A stretch of 64,000 nucleotides of DNA, taken from assembly GCA_034336665.1 (NCBI GenBank), contig CM067592.1:48935783-48999782 (forward strand). Direction: 5' to 3'. Position numbers and translations under genes: made by a program. Below the pieces are notes generated by a model. That model searched no databases. It worked only from the letters and a program-made list of their open reading frames with translations, and had not been told where the DNA came from. This DNA is from Luscinia megarhynchos (taxonomy: Eukaryota > Chordata > Aves > Passeriformes > Turdidae). Each line of letters begins with the position of its first letter. Position 1 is the stretch's first letter. Below are positions 50,676 through 61,847 of this stretch, in pieces.

Positions 50676-51750
50676 TTAGAACTATATTCAATTTAACACA
50701 ACTTTTGTTTATATAATGGGATACACAGCTGCCTCTACTCCAAGATGATGAGAACAGCCAGCCTGAAAAACATTTAATTGCTTGAAGGAAAAGGATGGCA
50801 AGATTTGTGAGGCAGTGTTCAAGAAAAGCCTCCTTTTAAACTGAAGATTTTATAGTGGGTTTCCAAAAGATATGCTATCAATGCTTTATTTTACATTTTT
50901 TATTTGTTAATGCTGAACAAGAGGGAGGAATTTCAGGCAAAAGTATTCTGACACATCAGAGATTAGACACTGTTCCTTCAAAGGGTCACATTTCCTGTCT
51001 CTACGTGTTATATTGATGTGAAACTCCTCCCACAGCCAAGAAGTCATTTGACTTGAGGCATGACCATGTTTTTTAGATGCTAAAAGTTACTACTATGAGC
51101 AACATTCACGACACTTGTACAGAAACGAAGAATTAATGAGTCCCAACTATTCTTCACCTGAGTTTCCTTCCTGATGACTCCTCCTCCTTGCTCTGCTGGT
51201 TCTTCCTTCTCTATTTTCCTTTCTTGATCCCCAAATAAAGATCACTGTCCATTAATTAATTTTTCTCACAAGGGTTAGCTGTGTAAAGAGGAGTGCAGCA
51301 GCTAGGCCTATCTGCCTTAAACTGCAGCTTCTTATAATCACTTACATCCTTTAGTCCTGGAACAACATCACAGAGAGTTGGACCAGGTAGGATTATTAGT
51401 TTGGATGATGTGCTGCTCTTCACTCACCCTGCTTCTTAGCAATTAACGATTGCAAGTGAGGTGTCTAGATAAAAGGAAAATCATCCAAGGGATAATTAAA
51501 AGGGGGAAAAAATAGCACATATGACATTTCTAAAGGCAGAAAGTGAAATAACAAAATGAAAGTAAATAAAAAACAATACCAGAACAGAAACAGGAGGGCA
51601 GGTGCTCAGTCAGCTGTTCATGCAAAGAGAACAGTTGACAATAATACAAGTAGGTGGGAATGGCAGCAATGTTTGCTTCCCACAGCATTAATCAACAGGG
51701 CTTTAAAGCAAACAGAAAACTCCCCGAGATTGTCTGCTGGTTTGGGTACA

Positions 51751-51806
51751 GGCACACACACACACATACCCCTACACCAACACACACAGAGACACACATA
51801 CACACA
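51751..51806. repeat. Impure (CA)n microsatellite
   Basis: CACACACACACACA is followed by ACACC, ACACACAGAGACACACATAC and ACACAC units over about 55 bases. Confidence 0.9.
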
Positions 51807-53024
51807 GCTTTTACCAGGCAAAAAATACAGGTAGCTAAATTCTACGTCTGGACATTACAAGTTTCCAAACACAAATTTGTTCAGTTTTAGAAATGTCAAA
51901 CACTTTGTGAATCTTTGAAGTATAAATGGAAGAACAGACAGCATACTTGGTTAGCAGCATACTGCTTATCTCATAGAATCCATGTGTATAGTACTAAGGC
52001 ACATTATTTTAAGACAAATTAATCCATTATTATAGATACTGACAAGATTTTTATGTATTCTGTATACTCTCAAAAATGTAATATTTTTTTCTTCGTGATC
52101 TAGTGAAGCTGGCTGCAGCAGATCTTAAGAAATTGTTAATTACTTTCAATATTTCTGTATACATGTGGTTGTCCAAGCGAAGGAATAAGTGTGACATTTA
52201 ACACCATGTACACCCCATGTGCGTTCTTTCCATTATAAATAATTCCATTGTAACTAAATCAACAATTTTTAATTAGCTCTTTTTTCACTTTAGGGCTGAA
52301 GAGTGAGGAGCTTATGGACGTCTAGCATTTGATGAAAGAGAAAGCAGAAGAAACCAAATGCCCTGCAGCATCTGATTACCAGATCCAATATCACCTTTGC
52401 TATAAGGGTCATTTGCTCAGACGTGCCTGTTACATGCACCATCAAAACCTTAATATTGAAAAATTTAATATCCTGCAGTAAAAGCATGTGTACATAGACA
52501 TCTTGAACTAAGTCATAAAATAAGTAACTGATTTCCTGTTCTTATCCTTACATTCAGTTAAAGATGAAAAAGGGCCTTTATTTCATGAAAATTGTTTAGT
52601 GCCCTAAAAAAATCCTGCATATATATCTGAAGAAGACAATATGACTGATTTCTAGCTACAGAGAGGTCAGTGTTGGCCCCATCTTTATGCAGTCGTTAAA
52701 TTATTTATAGCAGTCCTTAATAATTTATTTTATTTATGTACAATCAAAGCTACAGCTGCTACTCAATCCAGTTTGATTCAAGTATGTATTTTAACCACAA
52801 GGGCATAAAGAGTCTTAGATTGCTGCTTTAAGACTAAGGTTTATTCTCCAGGTCAGACCAGATCACTTAATCAGATACACCCATCTATACAGTTGTTACT
52901 TGACATTCCAAAAGCAAACTATGGACTAGTTTCATGAACAAACCTCTCCGGAATTTATGCCAAATATTGCTGCTGTGATCAAAAACAATCTGCATAGCAG
53001 TGATTTAAAGTAGGGGGGAAAATA

Positions 53025-53266
53025 AAAAGGTACAGGACAAGAGGACACAACCTCAAGTTGCGCCAGAGGAGGTTCTTCCCTGGAAGAGCGACTAGACTTT
53101 GGAGTGAGCTGCCCAGGTCAGGGAGGTGGCGGAGTCAGCGTCCCTGGAGGTGTTAAGCAATGACTGGATGTGGCACTCAGTGCCATGGGTTGGTTGCAAG
53201 GGTAGTGTTGGTTCACAGCTTGGACTCCATGACCTCGCAGGTCTTTTCCAACCTGATTCTGTGACC
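53025..53266 (+). mobile_element. CR1 LINE, 3' end fragment
   Basis: It begins with GGTACAGGACAAGAGGACAC, then CTCAAGTTGCGCCAGAGGAG, CAGCGTCCCTGGAGGTGTTA, ACTGGATGTGGCACTCAGTG and CAGGTCTTTTCCAACCTGAT, ending TTCTGTGACC. It is well preserved and sits just upstream of the INIP CpG island. Confidence 0.92.
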
Positions 53267-53389
53267 CCTTCCTTTCCACTTGTGCAATTTTTTTACTGTT
53301 GAACCAGGATGCTGCCTTGAGTCCCCACTGTGTGGCCCCAGCGTGAAATCCTCGCGATTGCACCCGTCCCCAGGCTGATGCCCCACGGC

Positions 53390-54280
53390 AGGCGCGAACA
53401 CAGGCAAACGCTGCCCTACCGCTGAACCAACACCCGCGGCCCCCTGCCTGCCTGCGCCTCCACACAACACCGACCCTCCGGGGCTCGGGCACGGCCGGCG
53501 GGGCACGGCACGGCAAGAGAGGAGGGCGCGGACAGCGTGAGGGGAGGCGCGGGAGGAGAGCAGGGCCCGGGAAGGGAGGAGGGGAGGGCCCGGGAAAGGA
53601 AGAGAGCCCGGGCAGCGTGAGGGGAAGGCACGGGAAGGGAGGAGGAAGGCCCCGGCGACGTGAGGGGAGAGCACGGGAAGGGAAGAGGGCCCCGGCGACG
53701 AGAGGGGAGGCGCGGGAAGGGAGGAGGAAGGCCCCGGAGACGTGAGGGGAGGCGCGGAAAGGGAGGAGGGCCCGGGCATCGTGAGGGGAGGAGCGGAAAG
53801 GGAGGAGGGCCCCGGCGGCTTCAGGGGAGGGCACGGGAAGGGAGGAGGGCCCCGGCGGCGTCAGGGGAGGCGCGGGAAGGGAGGAGGGCCCCGGCGGCGT
53901 GGGGGGAGGCGCGGGCGCCGTCGCGCCGAGCGAGCGTCACGGGCAGGGGGCGGAGGCGGCGTGGCCGCGCTGCAGGAAGGGCGAGCGGGGCGGACGGAGC
54001 CGGGCCCCGCGCCTCGGGCAGGTGGGCGGCGGGCGGGACTGCAGGAGCCCGAGCCAGGCCGGCCGGGCTGAGGCGGAGCATCGCCGCCGGGTCGGGGAGA
54101 GCCGGGGAGGCCATCCGTCCATGGTGGGCGGGAGAGAAAAGGCGAGCGGGAGAGCCCATTCCCGTGCCGTGTGGGGGGAGGCGGGCATCGGCGGGAGTGG
54201 CCAGGCCATCTATGGCTCTTGGAGAAACCGTCCCGGCCGCTGTCACTGCCTTTAATTAATACTGCCATTGAGTTAATAAT
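53390..54280. promoter_or_regulatory. CpG-rich island, INIP promoter region
   Basis: High CpG density covers about 900 bases, ending some 800 bases before the first coding exon of INIP. It should hold the INIP transcription start and the untranslated first exon. A plausible donor is GGGCAG followed by GTGGGC with the cut after 54,021, but other GT sites are possible. A CRE-like TGACGTAT lies further down at 54,491-54,498. Confidence 0.75.
53515..53925. repeat. GC-rich minisatellite, about 40-bp unit, roughly 8-10 copies
   Basis: Units resemble GGCCCCGGCGNCGTGAGGGG followed by AGGCGCGGGAAGGGAGGAGG. Four-C landmarks fall at 53,650, 53,690, 53,732, 53,771 (three C), 53,810, 53,850 and 53,889, so successive spacings are 39 to 42 bases. 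The first copies (before about 53,640) are more diverged. One strand is purine-rich. The array overlaps the left half of the INIP CpG island and keeps several frames open on both strands without coding. Confidence 0.9.
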
Positions 54281-55024
54281 GCATCGCAGTGTTGCTGCTC
54301 AGGGACCCACAGGTCCAGGGCGTACCAGTGACTGGGTCTCCTGTGGAAGTGTGACTGACTTGTGCATCACGTTTCCTGCAGGATTTAGCGTTCCCATCCC
54401 TCGGCTCCGCCTGGCTGAGCCAGAGCTCATCGCCGCTGCACTTTACAGCCTGGCACCTTGATGGAAACAGATGTTGATTGTGGCCCGAGGTGACGTATGA
54501 CGGAGGAGCAGGCCTCCTTTTTTGTTTTGCTACAGCTGCAGCCAACTTTGGCTGGCCTTGTATCTGGGATTTAAATTGCCTCTTCTCAAACAATTAGTTT
54601 TTCTTGAGTTAGAGCCTAAACTGGGTTCTTCCAAGGCTCCAGCTTTTAAGGACTACAAAGGTTTGATGTGATTCTTAAGTGTAGTCTGACATACCTTGTC
54701 AGGAAGAAGTTCAGTGGGGAAAATAAGTGTATGACTAATTATATATATTATTTTTATTAGAATAAAAATTACAAGAAATTATTACTACTTCTACTAATAG
54801 AAATCACTAGAATCTGAAAAAAAAGGATTAATTACAACCCTGGATATTTCAAGCCAAAAGTTCCAGTCAGAACCATATAAATTTTATAATACATTTTAAG
54901 TAACACACATTCTGTGTTTGGCTTGTGTTTTCTAACAGTTGCCATATTTATTTATTTTGTAGATTGAATTCCAAGCTCTTCTTTTAAAGGAGTATGTTTA
55001 TCTTATACTGTGCTTGTTTTGCAG
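53926..55024 (+). other. INIP 5' untranslated exon(s) and intron 1 (boundaries not resolved)
   Basis: This stretch holds the non-repetitive half of the CpG island, then AT-rich sequence from about 54.6 kb up to the acceptor TGCTTGTTTTGCAG that ends at 55,024. I cannot fix the transcription start or first donor by eye. Confidence 0.6.
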
Positions 55025-55087
55025 ATATTTGTGGAGGCTCAAATATTTGAACTCCAGCTGAATAAAACAAGGGCTGAAAATTGAAGG

Positions 55088-55112
55088 ATGGCAGCAAATT
55101 CTTCAGGACAAG
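55088..55112 (+). CDS. INIP: INIP start-codon exon (exon runs 55,025-55,112)
   Basis: The exon follows a good acceptor (TGCTTGTTTTGCAG) ending at 55,024. It has 63 bases of 5' UTR, then ATGGCAGCAAATTCTTCAGG for MAANSSGQ, and one base of the next codon before the donor GTAGGT. An in-frame TGA stands only one codon before the ATG (55,082-55,084, TGA AGG ATG), which proves the start cannot lie further upstream in this transcript. Confidence 0.93.
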
Positions 55113-58100
55113 GTAGGTTTTAATCTGAGTATTGAAGGGAGAAGATTATGCAAAATATCAGTCACCCTAACTGTAGGTTTATTTTTATGGAAAGATGAAG
55201 AAAGGAAAGAGAGGTGGGGCTGAAAACAGCAGAATGAAAGCGATTCTTCTGGGACAAGGTATATACACATTTAATAGTTGAAAAAGACAGCTGATGGCTG
55301 GGAAGCTCTGAATCACTTAGCATGATGTTGTGCTCAGGGTTAGGAATTATGCCAGTTATCATGCCTGTGATACAGTGATCATTTCCTGAAGCTTATTTCA
55401 AGCACTTACAACACTTGGCATTGAGCATGACTTCCAGCCATTGCACTCAACATCAGATTTCAGCCAGAAGTCAGATACATTCTGTGTCACATTGGGAACA
55501 GTAAGACCCAGACGGGAATATTGGTCACAGGTAGCAAGTGGCCAGGTCTAGGAGAAAAAGCTAATTAAAAACCGTAATGGTAACCGTGATGAAGTGTTTC
55601 TTTATACCAAGATGCATCTCAATTGCATCCTTAAAATAATGAAAATTAATAATGGTCCATCTAATCATGTGCTTTAGAGGGCGCTGAGGGTCTGGGGGGT
55701 GTCACCCAGTAAATTTGAAGGAGGATCTTAAATCGCCCTCTAGAGTTGTTTTCTGGAAACCTTAGGGAAACTGAGACTTTTCTTACGTGGAAGAGCTGGG
55801 GGAAAAGCTTCTCAAGAATGGCTCTTCTCTTACTTGTTTATGAGGAATTAATTCTGGGTCTAATTTTTCAGCAAGTGGAGACTTTTTGCAGATCTGTTGA
55901 TGTCCTTACCTCAAGCAGTTCTGCAAACCTGGTACTTCAGGGGGAGTCATATGACTCATGTGGGTCCAAACCACAGATTTTACTTGCTGCTTGACGAAAA
56001 GGAGGTAGTTTCTGGAATGCTTATTGAGATTTTGTGAGGTGTTGACAGAGGAGTACTTCAGATTGCAGACCTGTCTGCTTGCAGATTTTAATTCTGAGAA
56101 AGTTTTGGTATGTTGTGGTAAATCTTTCTTTTATTCTTTGAATACCAAATCAGTGTCATTGAGAGGAATAGAATGTTGTCATAGAGAGTTAAAAGCTGCT
56201 GTTTCTTAAATATTGGTTTACTGAGAGATGGGATTTTAGTTCCAGAATACCTTTGCTTCCCTCCCAACTCCCAAAGTCTTATAATTTAATAGAGCCTTGG
56301 AATCTTTTATATTTGAAACATCCTTTACAGACTCATTAGTGGAACTGTATAGTTATCATATGAAAATTGTTTGCACAAGCGTGCAAGAAACACTATCAAG
56401 TTTAATTACCAAATAAGCCGATAAGTTGTACAACTAGGAAAACTGGAGAGGAACAGGTAAATATAAACAACAGTTCAGGGCTTCTGTCTTGGGTAGATGC
56501 AGTATAGTAGTGAAAAGGATTGAGAAACACTGCATTTTTAGGCTACCTCATATTTATTAGTACTGTTCAAGCAATCCATTCTCTCCATTTGGACAAATGG
56601 AATAGAAGTTTACTGAAATGCTCCCCAGAAGGGTTATGAATGGTAGGACACAATTAGGCAGAGTTGTAAGGATGAATTAAACATTAACCTTCTACACAGG
56701 TAGACTGAGATGGGAATTTTCTGTACCAAATCACTGGTTTTCCCTTGATTGGTGTGAGGTATTTTCTTAGGTGAAAATTTGAGTTTTCCATTGATTACAG
56801 ACTTGGACTATAAAAGTTAAGATTTTGTGGAGCAGACACTTATTCATTGGCCTCTTAATAAATCCCTCTTGGTGCTGAGCTACATATGAGTGCAGAAAAA
56901 CCAAGAAGAATTGAATGAAAAGCCTTTCTTCAGTTCATTATTATCACACAGAACTGATGGCACAAGACTGACTGGCATTTAAAAGCGGTGGAAGATCTTC
57001 TTGCATGCTGTGTATTGTCCATCTGATGTGGACATTGACCAGAGTGATACTCTTGGAGGGATGGAAATTAGCTTCTGGATTACAGGAAATACTTCCAGGT
57101 GCTCAGGAGAACTCTGCTGCTCCTGCAATACTTCACAGTACTTAGGCAACATGAATTCATCAGACTGCTCTCATGTAATGCCTTTGCTTGTGTGCAGTGA
57201 GGCAAGAGCATGTATTGTGTGTAACTGAATTAACCACTGTGTGTGTGAGCCCTCCTAGAGGAAGCCCTCTCTCATGAGAGAAAGTAATTGCTCAGGACAG
57301 AATTCTTTTGGTTCCCAAAGGTAGAAAAAATACAGATCCTGCTTTGGACAGGGCTGAACCTTTCAGAAAATAAGAGTTCTGATATGTTGGAAAAAGAAAC
57401 TCTTGAAATATGAACAGAGTTCCAAGTTTCAGACTGTAGCAATTCTAGTCTCTTTATATCCTGAAAGTTATTTATGCTTTTGGCCTAAAGGTATGTGAGA
57501 GCATTCACATAGCACAGTCTAAGTACTTAGTTAGATTTGGCTCTCTGTTCACTTTGTCTGAAAAGGAAGATTGTGCTGTCCTGCATTGGATTATGTCATC
57601 AACTACACATTTTGTTTTTCCCCATCTGAGTCTGATCTGTGTGTAAGCATAGTACTTGAGAACTTTACAGCCATAAAGCTGTCAATTACTTATCTTCAGC
57701 TATATATGTAACTGTTTTCTGGAGGCACAGGCAAGATACTGTGTTTTTAAGTAATTCAACTTAATTTAATAACCAGTACACCATTTGTTTTATTGTCATA
57801 CAAAGTAAATGAAAGTATGTTGAGATGTAAATTGTTACTGAGAGTGTATTGGCATGCAGCAGACTATTTGATGATGTTTTGAGATGCCAGTCATCATAAG
57901 CAGAAGAGGATATCAAATAGAATTGCTCCATTTTTTTCACAAGTGGTGTGTGTTTAAAAAAGTCTTTAGATTCTGCTTTTTAAGAGGGTTCTGCCTCACT
58001 TCATGAATGCTGCCGTTTATCAAAACCTGCGCTTCAGTAAAGAAATTGCTTTAAATCCTTTCTGAATTGAGCAGACAAAATGCAGTGCCTTTCAACGTTC

Positions 58101-61100
58101 GGAGCTTGGAGCTGACACTGTTTTGAAGACATTTTCTAAATAAAAGTGTATCTTTGACACAGAGTCATGGAGGGCTCTTTAGTGCTGTTACACATCTATG
58201 GACAAATGATAAATAGTGCATCTTGGAAAAAACTTAAATATGCTGTGAATTTGAAGCAATAAATCGAGGAAAGATCAAGGAAACAAATCAAGGAAAAGAT
58301 AATCAATGAAAAGCAAAAAATTAAAAATAGATAAAGGTAATTCATCTAAAAGCTGTTGCTTCTCATGCAGGGTTACTTAGAACAGCTAACTGACATAGGT
58401 AATGGTTAGACAGGATGATAGATAAAATGTTGAGATTAGATTTAAGAGAGAGGCTTGCTGTGATCTCTTAAAGCTGCCAGCATCACTTAGCTGGTTACAG
58501 CTTTCTCTGGCTTTCTGCCTTTCATGTGCAGAAAATATATGCAAGAAATCTTTTCAGTCCTGCACAGATAGAATGCTTGCTGTCAGAAGTAGAGGTATCA
58601 GAAAGGTTTACATTTTAAATGTCCTGAACCTGCTACATTAGAGAGTAATCTGAGGATCTAGGCGCTCAGTTTGACATCTGACACCTCCATTAATCCATTT
58701 AGCTGCCTTGAACAGGTCATTTTGTGTCAGGACTCATGTCAGCAAAGCAGAGGAAAATATTAATAAACTGCAATATTCAAACTGTTTGAACTCAGAATAT
58801 TAGTGCAACTCAGCCCAGTGAAGGGAAGTCTAAATTTAAAGCTCTATTAGGAAGTTTCTGTGTTTGAAAATCTGCACTCGCTTTCACAGATGAGAATCTG
58901 GTCTATACTAAGGATGGCTTTTGATTTTTGCATGTCCAGATTTTTAGTACAGGAAAGCAGAACGGACAAATCTGCAGAAGAAAAATTACTCTTGTTTATA
59001 ATTGAAGCAGGAAACTTCTTTCTGTAGGAGTTTCAAGTTAGTCTTTATGAAAGCATTTTGAGTTTCTCGACAGTGAAGAATCTAAATGAAAGTCTTGCTT
59101 GTGTATTGCCAGTTATGGTTAATTGTTTTTTACTAGGTATGCCAGAGTTTCTCCATAAAGTGGATTTCTATTGTTCCACCCCCTCCATTGTTAATCTTTA
59201 AATGAACAGGCTTTATTTTGCATGTTGGAGAAGTTTACCTGCAGGAATATCACATTGCTGACCTAACCTATCTGTTGAATGTGCTCCTCCACTTTCTTAA
59301 ACAGGCTTTTTTCTCCTTACCAATAACAAATTCTCTTAAACAACTGACTTTTTCAGCACAGCAGGTTACTGGTGATCTGAACTCTCGTGCAAAATACTAC
59401 TTTTAAAAAACCCAACCAACAAACAATCAAACAAAAAGCACACCACAAAGCTCTTAGTAGAGGTATAAGAAAGGAAAAAATACTTGGGTTTCTTCTGAAT
59501 ACCAGAGTAGAGTTTCTTCCACAAGATACTGTAACAAGACTCAAAATAGAAGACCGAATCTTCTACACTTTCTGATCACAGTTTAAAAACAGCATTTAAA
59601 ATGTCTCAGGCTTTCCTGAATCATACCATCTGTTTCATATAAATTTAAGCATATTTAATCTTTATTTTTTTAGATCACAAACTTATATTAAAAAGTGGTC
59701 TCCTTTTTCTTTCCATAATCATCATATCTTCTGAATATCAAGCATACGTTTAAATTTATGCAGTTCAGGATAAGCAAGCAGTATGAGAAGGGTGCTGAGG
59801 AGTATGTCAGGGTTTTTGGACTAAAATTGCATAGAATGACCATACAAATGTGGTTGTTTTAGATCAGACCCTCTAAGAGGTGATTCAGTCAGCCTATTCA
59901 TGCATTGTTTCCAGAATTTACAAGAAAGTAAAGTCTGGGCTAGCTGCAGCTCAGAAATATTAAATCTTAGCTTGTTGGCAAGATTTGTCAGCCTTTGTAT
60001 GTCAATTGTGTTTTAAGGTTTCACATTCAGTGGAAGTGAAAGGTCTTAAAACAAAAATAGTGTCCAATACCTGAAGAGTAGAGAAATAGCAAAGGCCTGA
60101 ATAAATACTCATATCAAACAGAGTTTAAGTGGAGCTAATACCACATAGGAAGGCGAAATTAGTGGACAGAAAAATGCTACTTAATTAAATTAATTAAATG
60201 TAACTGAAGGTCTTATTAACGAATGTTGAAATTATTGTGGGTGATCTTACATAAAACCATAGTACAATATATTGTAATCAAAAGACTTCTTCTTTCGAGA
60301 GCTCTTGACACAATGAAGTTTATGGGCGTGTATGTTAGGCATAGTAGAAGAAAAAGGTGAGATTTTGATAACAAGGCAGTACAGATGCAAATTGTTATTT
60401 AGAGTTAAAGGTTTCTCTCTGGTAATTATCTCCTTCATTCAGATGAAAGGAATACTGGATTATGCAATTGAGCATCAGCACAAGGTCTGTCAAAGAGAAT
60501 GAACTTTGAGTGCAGCTACTGAATATAGATCATTTTACCTTGACATGCTAATACTGTCCTTAAGAGTTACTGTGTGTGGCTTTCCTAACAGTTTGTAGGC
60601 TACCATGTTTTATTGCTGTCACTAAGACAGTTCTCAGGGCACACAGCACTTCCCAGTGGGAATCTTGGACTTTTTGTGTGGAGAAAATAAAGAGGAACCT
60701 GACTTTTTTTTAAATGATGTTGTCATAGCTTGCTGTGTACAGAACAGTGGCAAATCAGAGATTCAAAAAGTGTGTATTTCTGACATGAGGAGTGTCCTTG
60801 GTGGCATAGAGGCATGTAAGAGCTCCAGAGCTGTTGTCCTCAGCTGTGCTGTTTGGGCATACTGGGCAACAGCAGAGGCTTGTGCACCTGGTTTACTTGA
60901 GGGCTGCAGTGAGATTCTTTATTATATGAGTCCTGTGTAGGTAAAAGAGTTTCATCATGTTTGCATTTAGAAGGCAATTTTGAAAAATACATAGATGGCA
61001 GCTATTTTGGGCATTTTAAAAATTCTCTCAAGTCACTCTACTTCCTGACCCCTTCTCTAGCATTCAAGGTCTCTTTGGAAGAATGATGAAAGCAAATGGA

Positions 61101-61847
61101 GGCCATATTCTTATATTGTGTACAGACAGTTTAATAGTTTATTTTTTCTTCTCTATTCCAGCATTTGATCATACTCAGAATAAGGCTAGTGTGTGTAGGA
61201 CATAGTATATATGAACTTCTCTTCATAGTTTGAGTGAAAGATGTTTGTGTAAACACATGTGCAAGCTTAGTGATTTTTTCATTCTTACCTGTTACATATA
61301 TAATGCTTGAGTCATGATTTAAGTTCACTGGCATGAGAAATTAAGCCTCGTGTATTGCTCCACTGTTACTGTTGAGTTGAACATTCAGTGACTACTTTCT
61401 AAATTTAGAACCGGGTAGGTCTACTATTTTTTTTTGGGAAGGCAGCTGTTTGATCGTGAACCTTGATTTTAGCTTCAGAGCTGGCTTGGGAATGGATAGA
61501 GTCTAACTTGAGTTAAAAGCCTCTATTTTAAAATGTATTAATATGCATAATAGTTTATGGAAGCTATTGCATGGTGAAAAATGAAGCCTTTTTAATAGTA
61601 GCCTTTTCAAATGGTTACAAAGCTTTGAAGATCAGTGTATTGATCTTACAGTAATTTTGTACAGGGATTGCTAATTCCATAGGTTAGAGTTGAGACACAG
61701 AAGTCAAATAAATATCTCTAATATTTTTCTGTCATTCTCACCAGGTTTCCAGAATAAAAATAGGGTTGCAATCCTGGCAGAACTAGACAAGGAGAAGAGA
61801 AAGTTACTTATGCAAAACCAGTCTTCCACAAATCACCCTGGAGCCAG
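55088..61847 (+). CDS. INIP: INIP, SOSS complex subunit C (first two coding exons; 3' part beyond the window)
   Basis: INIP (also C9orf80, SOSSC, MISE) is a small subunit of the SOSS complex with INTS3 and the single-stranded DNA-binding proteins NABP1/NABP2. In the nucleus it supports ATM signalling and repair of double-strand breaks (family knowledge). The human protein is about 104 residues; the two exons here give the first 42 codons plus two bases. Seen: MAANSSGQG from the first exon, then FQNKNRVAILAELDKEK and LLMQNQSSTNHPGA from the second, essentially identical to the human N terminus. The reading frame is intact. Transcription runs away from SNX30. The remaining coding exons should lie right of base 64,000. 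Confidence 0.95.
55113..61744 (+). other. INIP intron 2
   Basis: An intron of about 6.6 kb, AT-rich. It contains TAATTAAATTAATTAAAT at about 60,180-60,198 and an A/C-rich stretch at 59,403-59,450. I recognised no CR1, LTR, RNA gene or further exon. Confidence 0.85.
61745..61847 (+). CDS. INIP: INIP second coding exon
   Basis: 103 bases between acceptor TCATTCTCACCAG and donor GTATTT. With the single G carried over from the previous exon it gives Gly9 then FQNKNRVAILAELDKEKRK and LLMQNQSSTNHPGA, leaving AG of codon 43. In human the next residue is Ser (AGC/AGT), which fits. This is the conserved INTS3-facing N-terminal region of the family. Confidence 0.96.

Larger units (their letters stand above)
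47904..50690 (-). mobile_element. CR1 LINE, 5'-truncated, about 2.8 kb, comparatively young
   Basis: A non-LTR retrotransposon of the CR1 clade. Reading on the minus strand, the left part encodes endonuclease remnants: EMWWDDSHSW at about 50,650, VGDFNLSDICW at about 50,350 and GHCDHEMTEF at about 50,140. These are followed by reverse transcriptase: SMGPNGIHPRVMRELADE at about 49,430, CRPVSLTSVPG at about 49,220, [16 protein letters not shown] at about 48,860 and the catalytic FADD at about 48,775. The 3' UTR follows and the copy ends at 47,904 with two copies of ATTCTGTG, the CR1 hallmark. Frame changes between 50,487 and 49,714 and again near 49,000 mean it is not functional. The 5' UTR, ORF1 and the start of ORF2 are missing, as in most CR1 insertions. 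Confidence 0.95.
42921..53514. other. Intergenic region between SNX30 and INIP
   Basis: The two genes point away from each other across this space. It contains CR1 pieces at 44,090-44,690, 45,412-45,510, 47,904-50,690 and 53,025-53,266, and a CA-rich repeat at 51,751-51,806. Stretches 42.9-44.0, 45.5-47.9 and 50.7-53.0 kb are AT-rich with no gene, RNA gene or repeat that I can name. Confidence 0.8.

Noticed and set aside
53660..54259. Plus-strand open frame of 199 codons and several overlapping frames on both strands
   Set aside because: The minisatellite has unit lengths near 39-42 bases without stop codons, so many frames stay open. The peptide is a repetitive Gly/Arg/Glu string.
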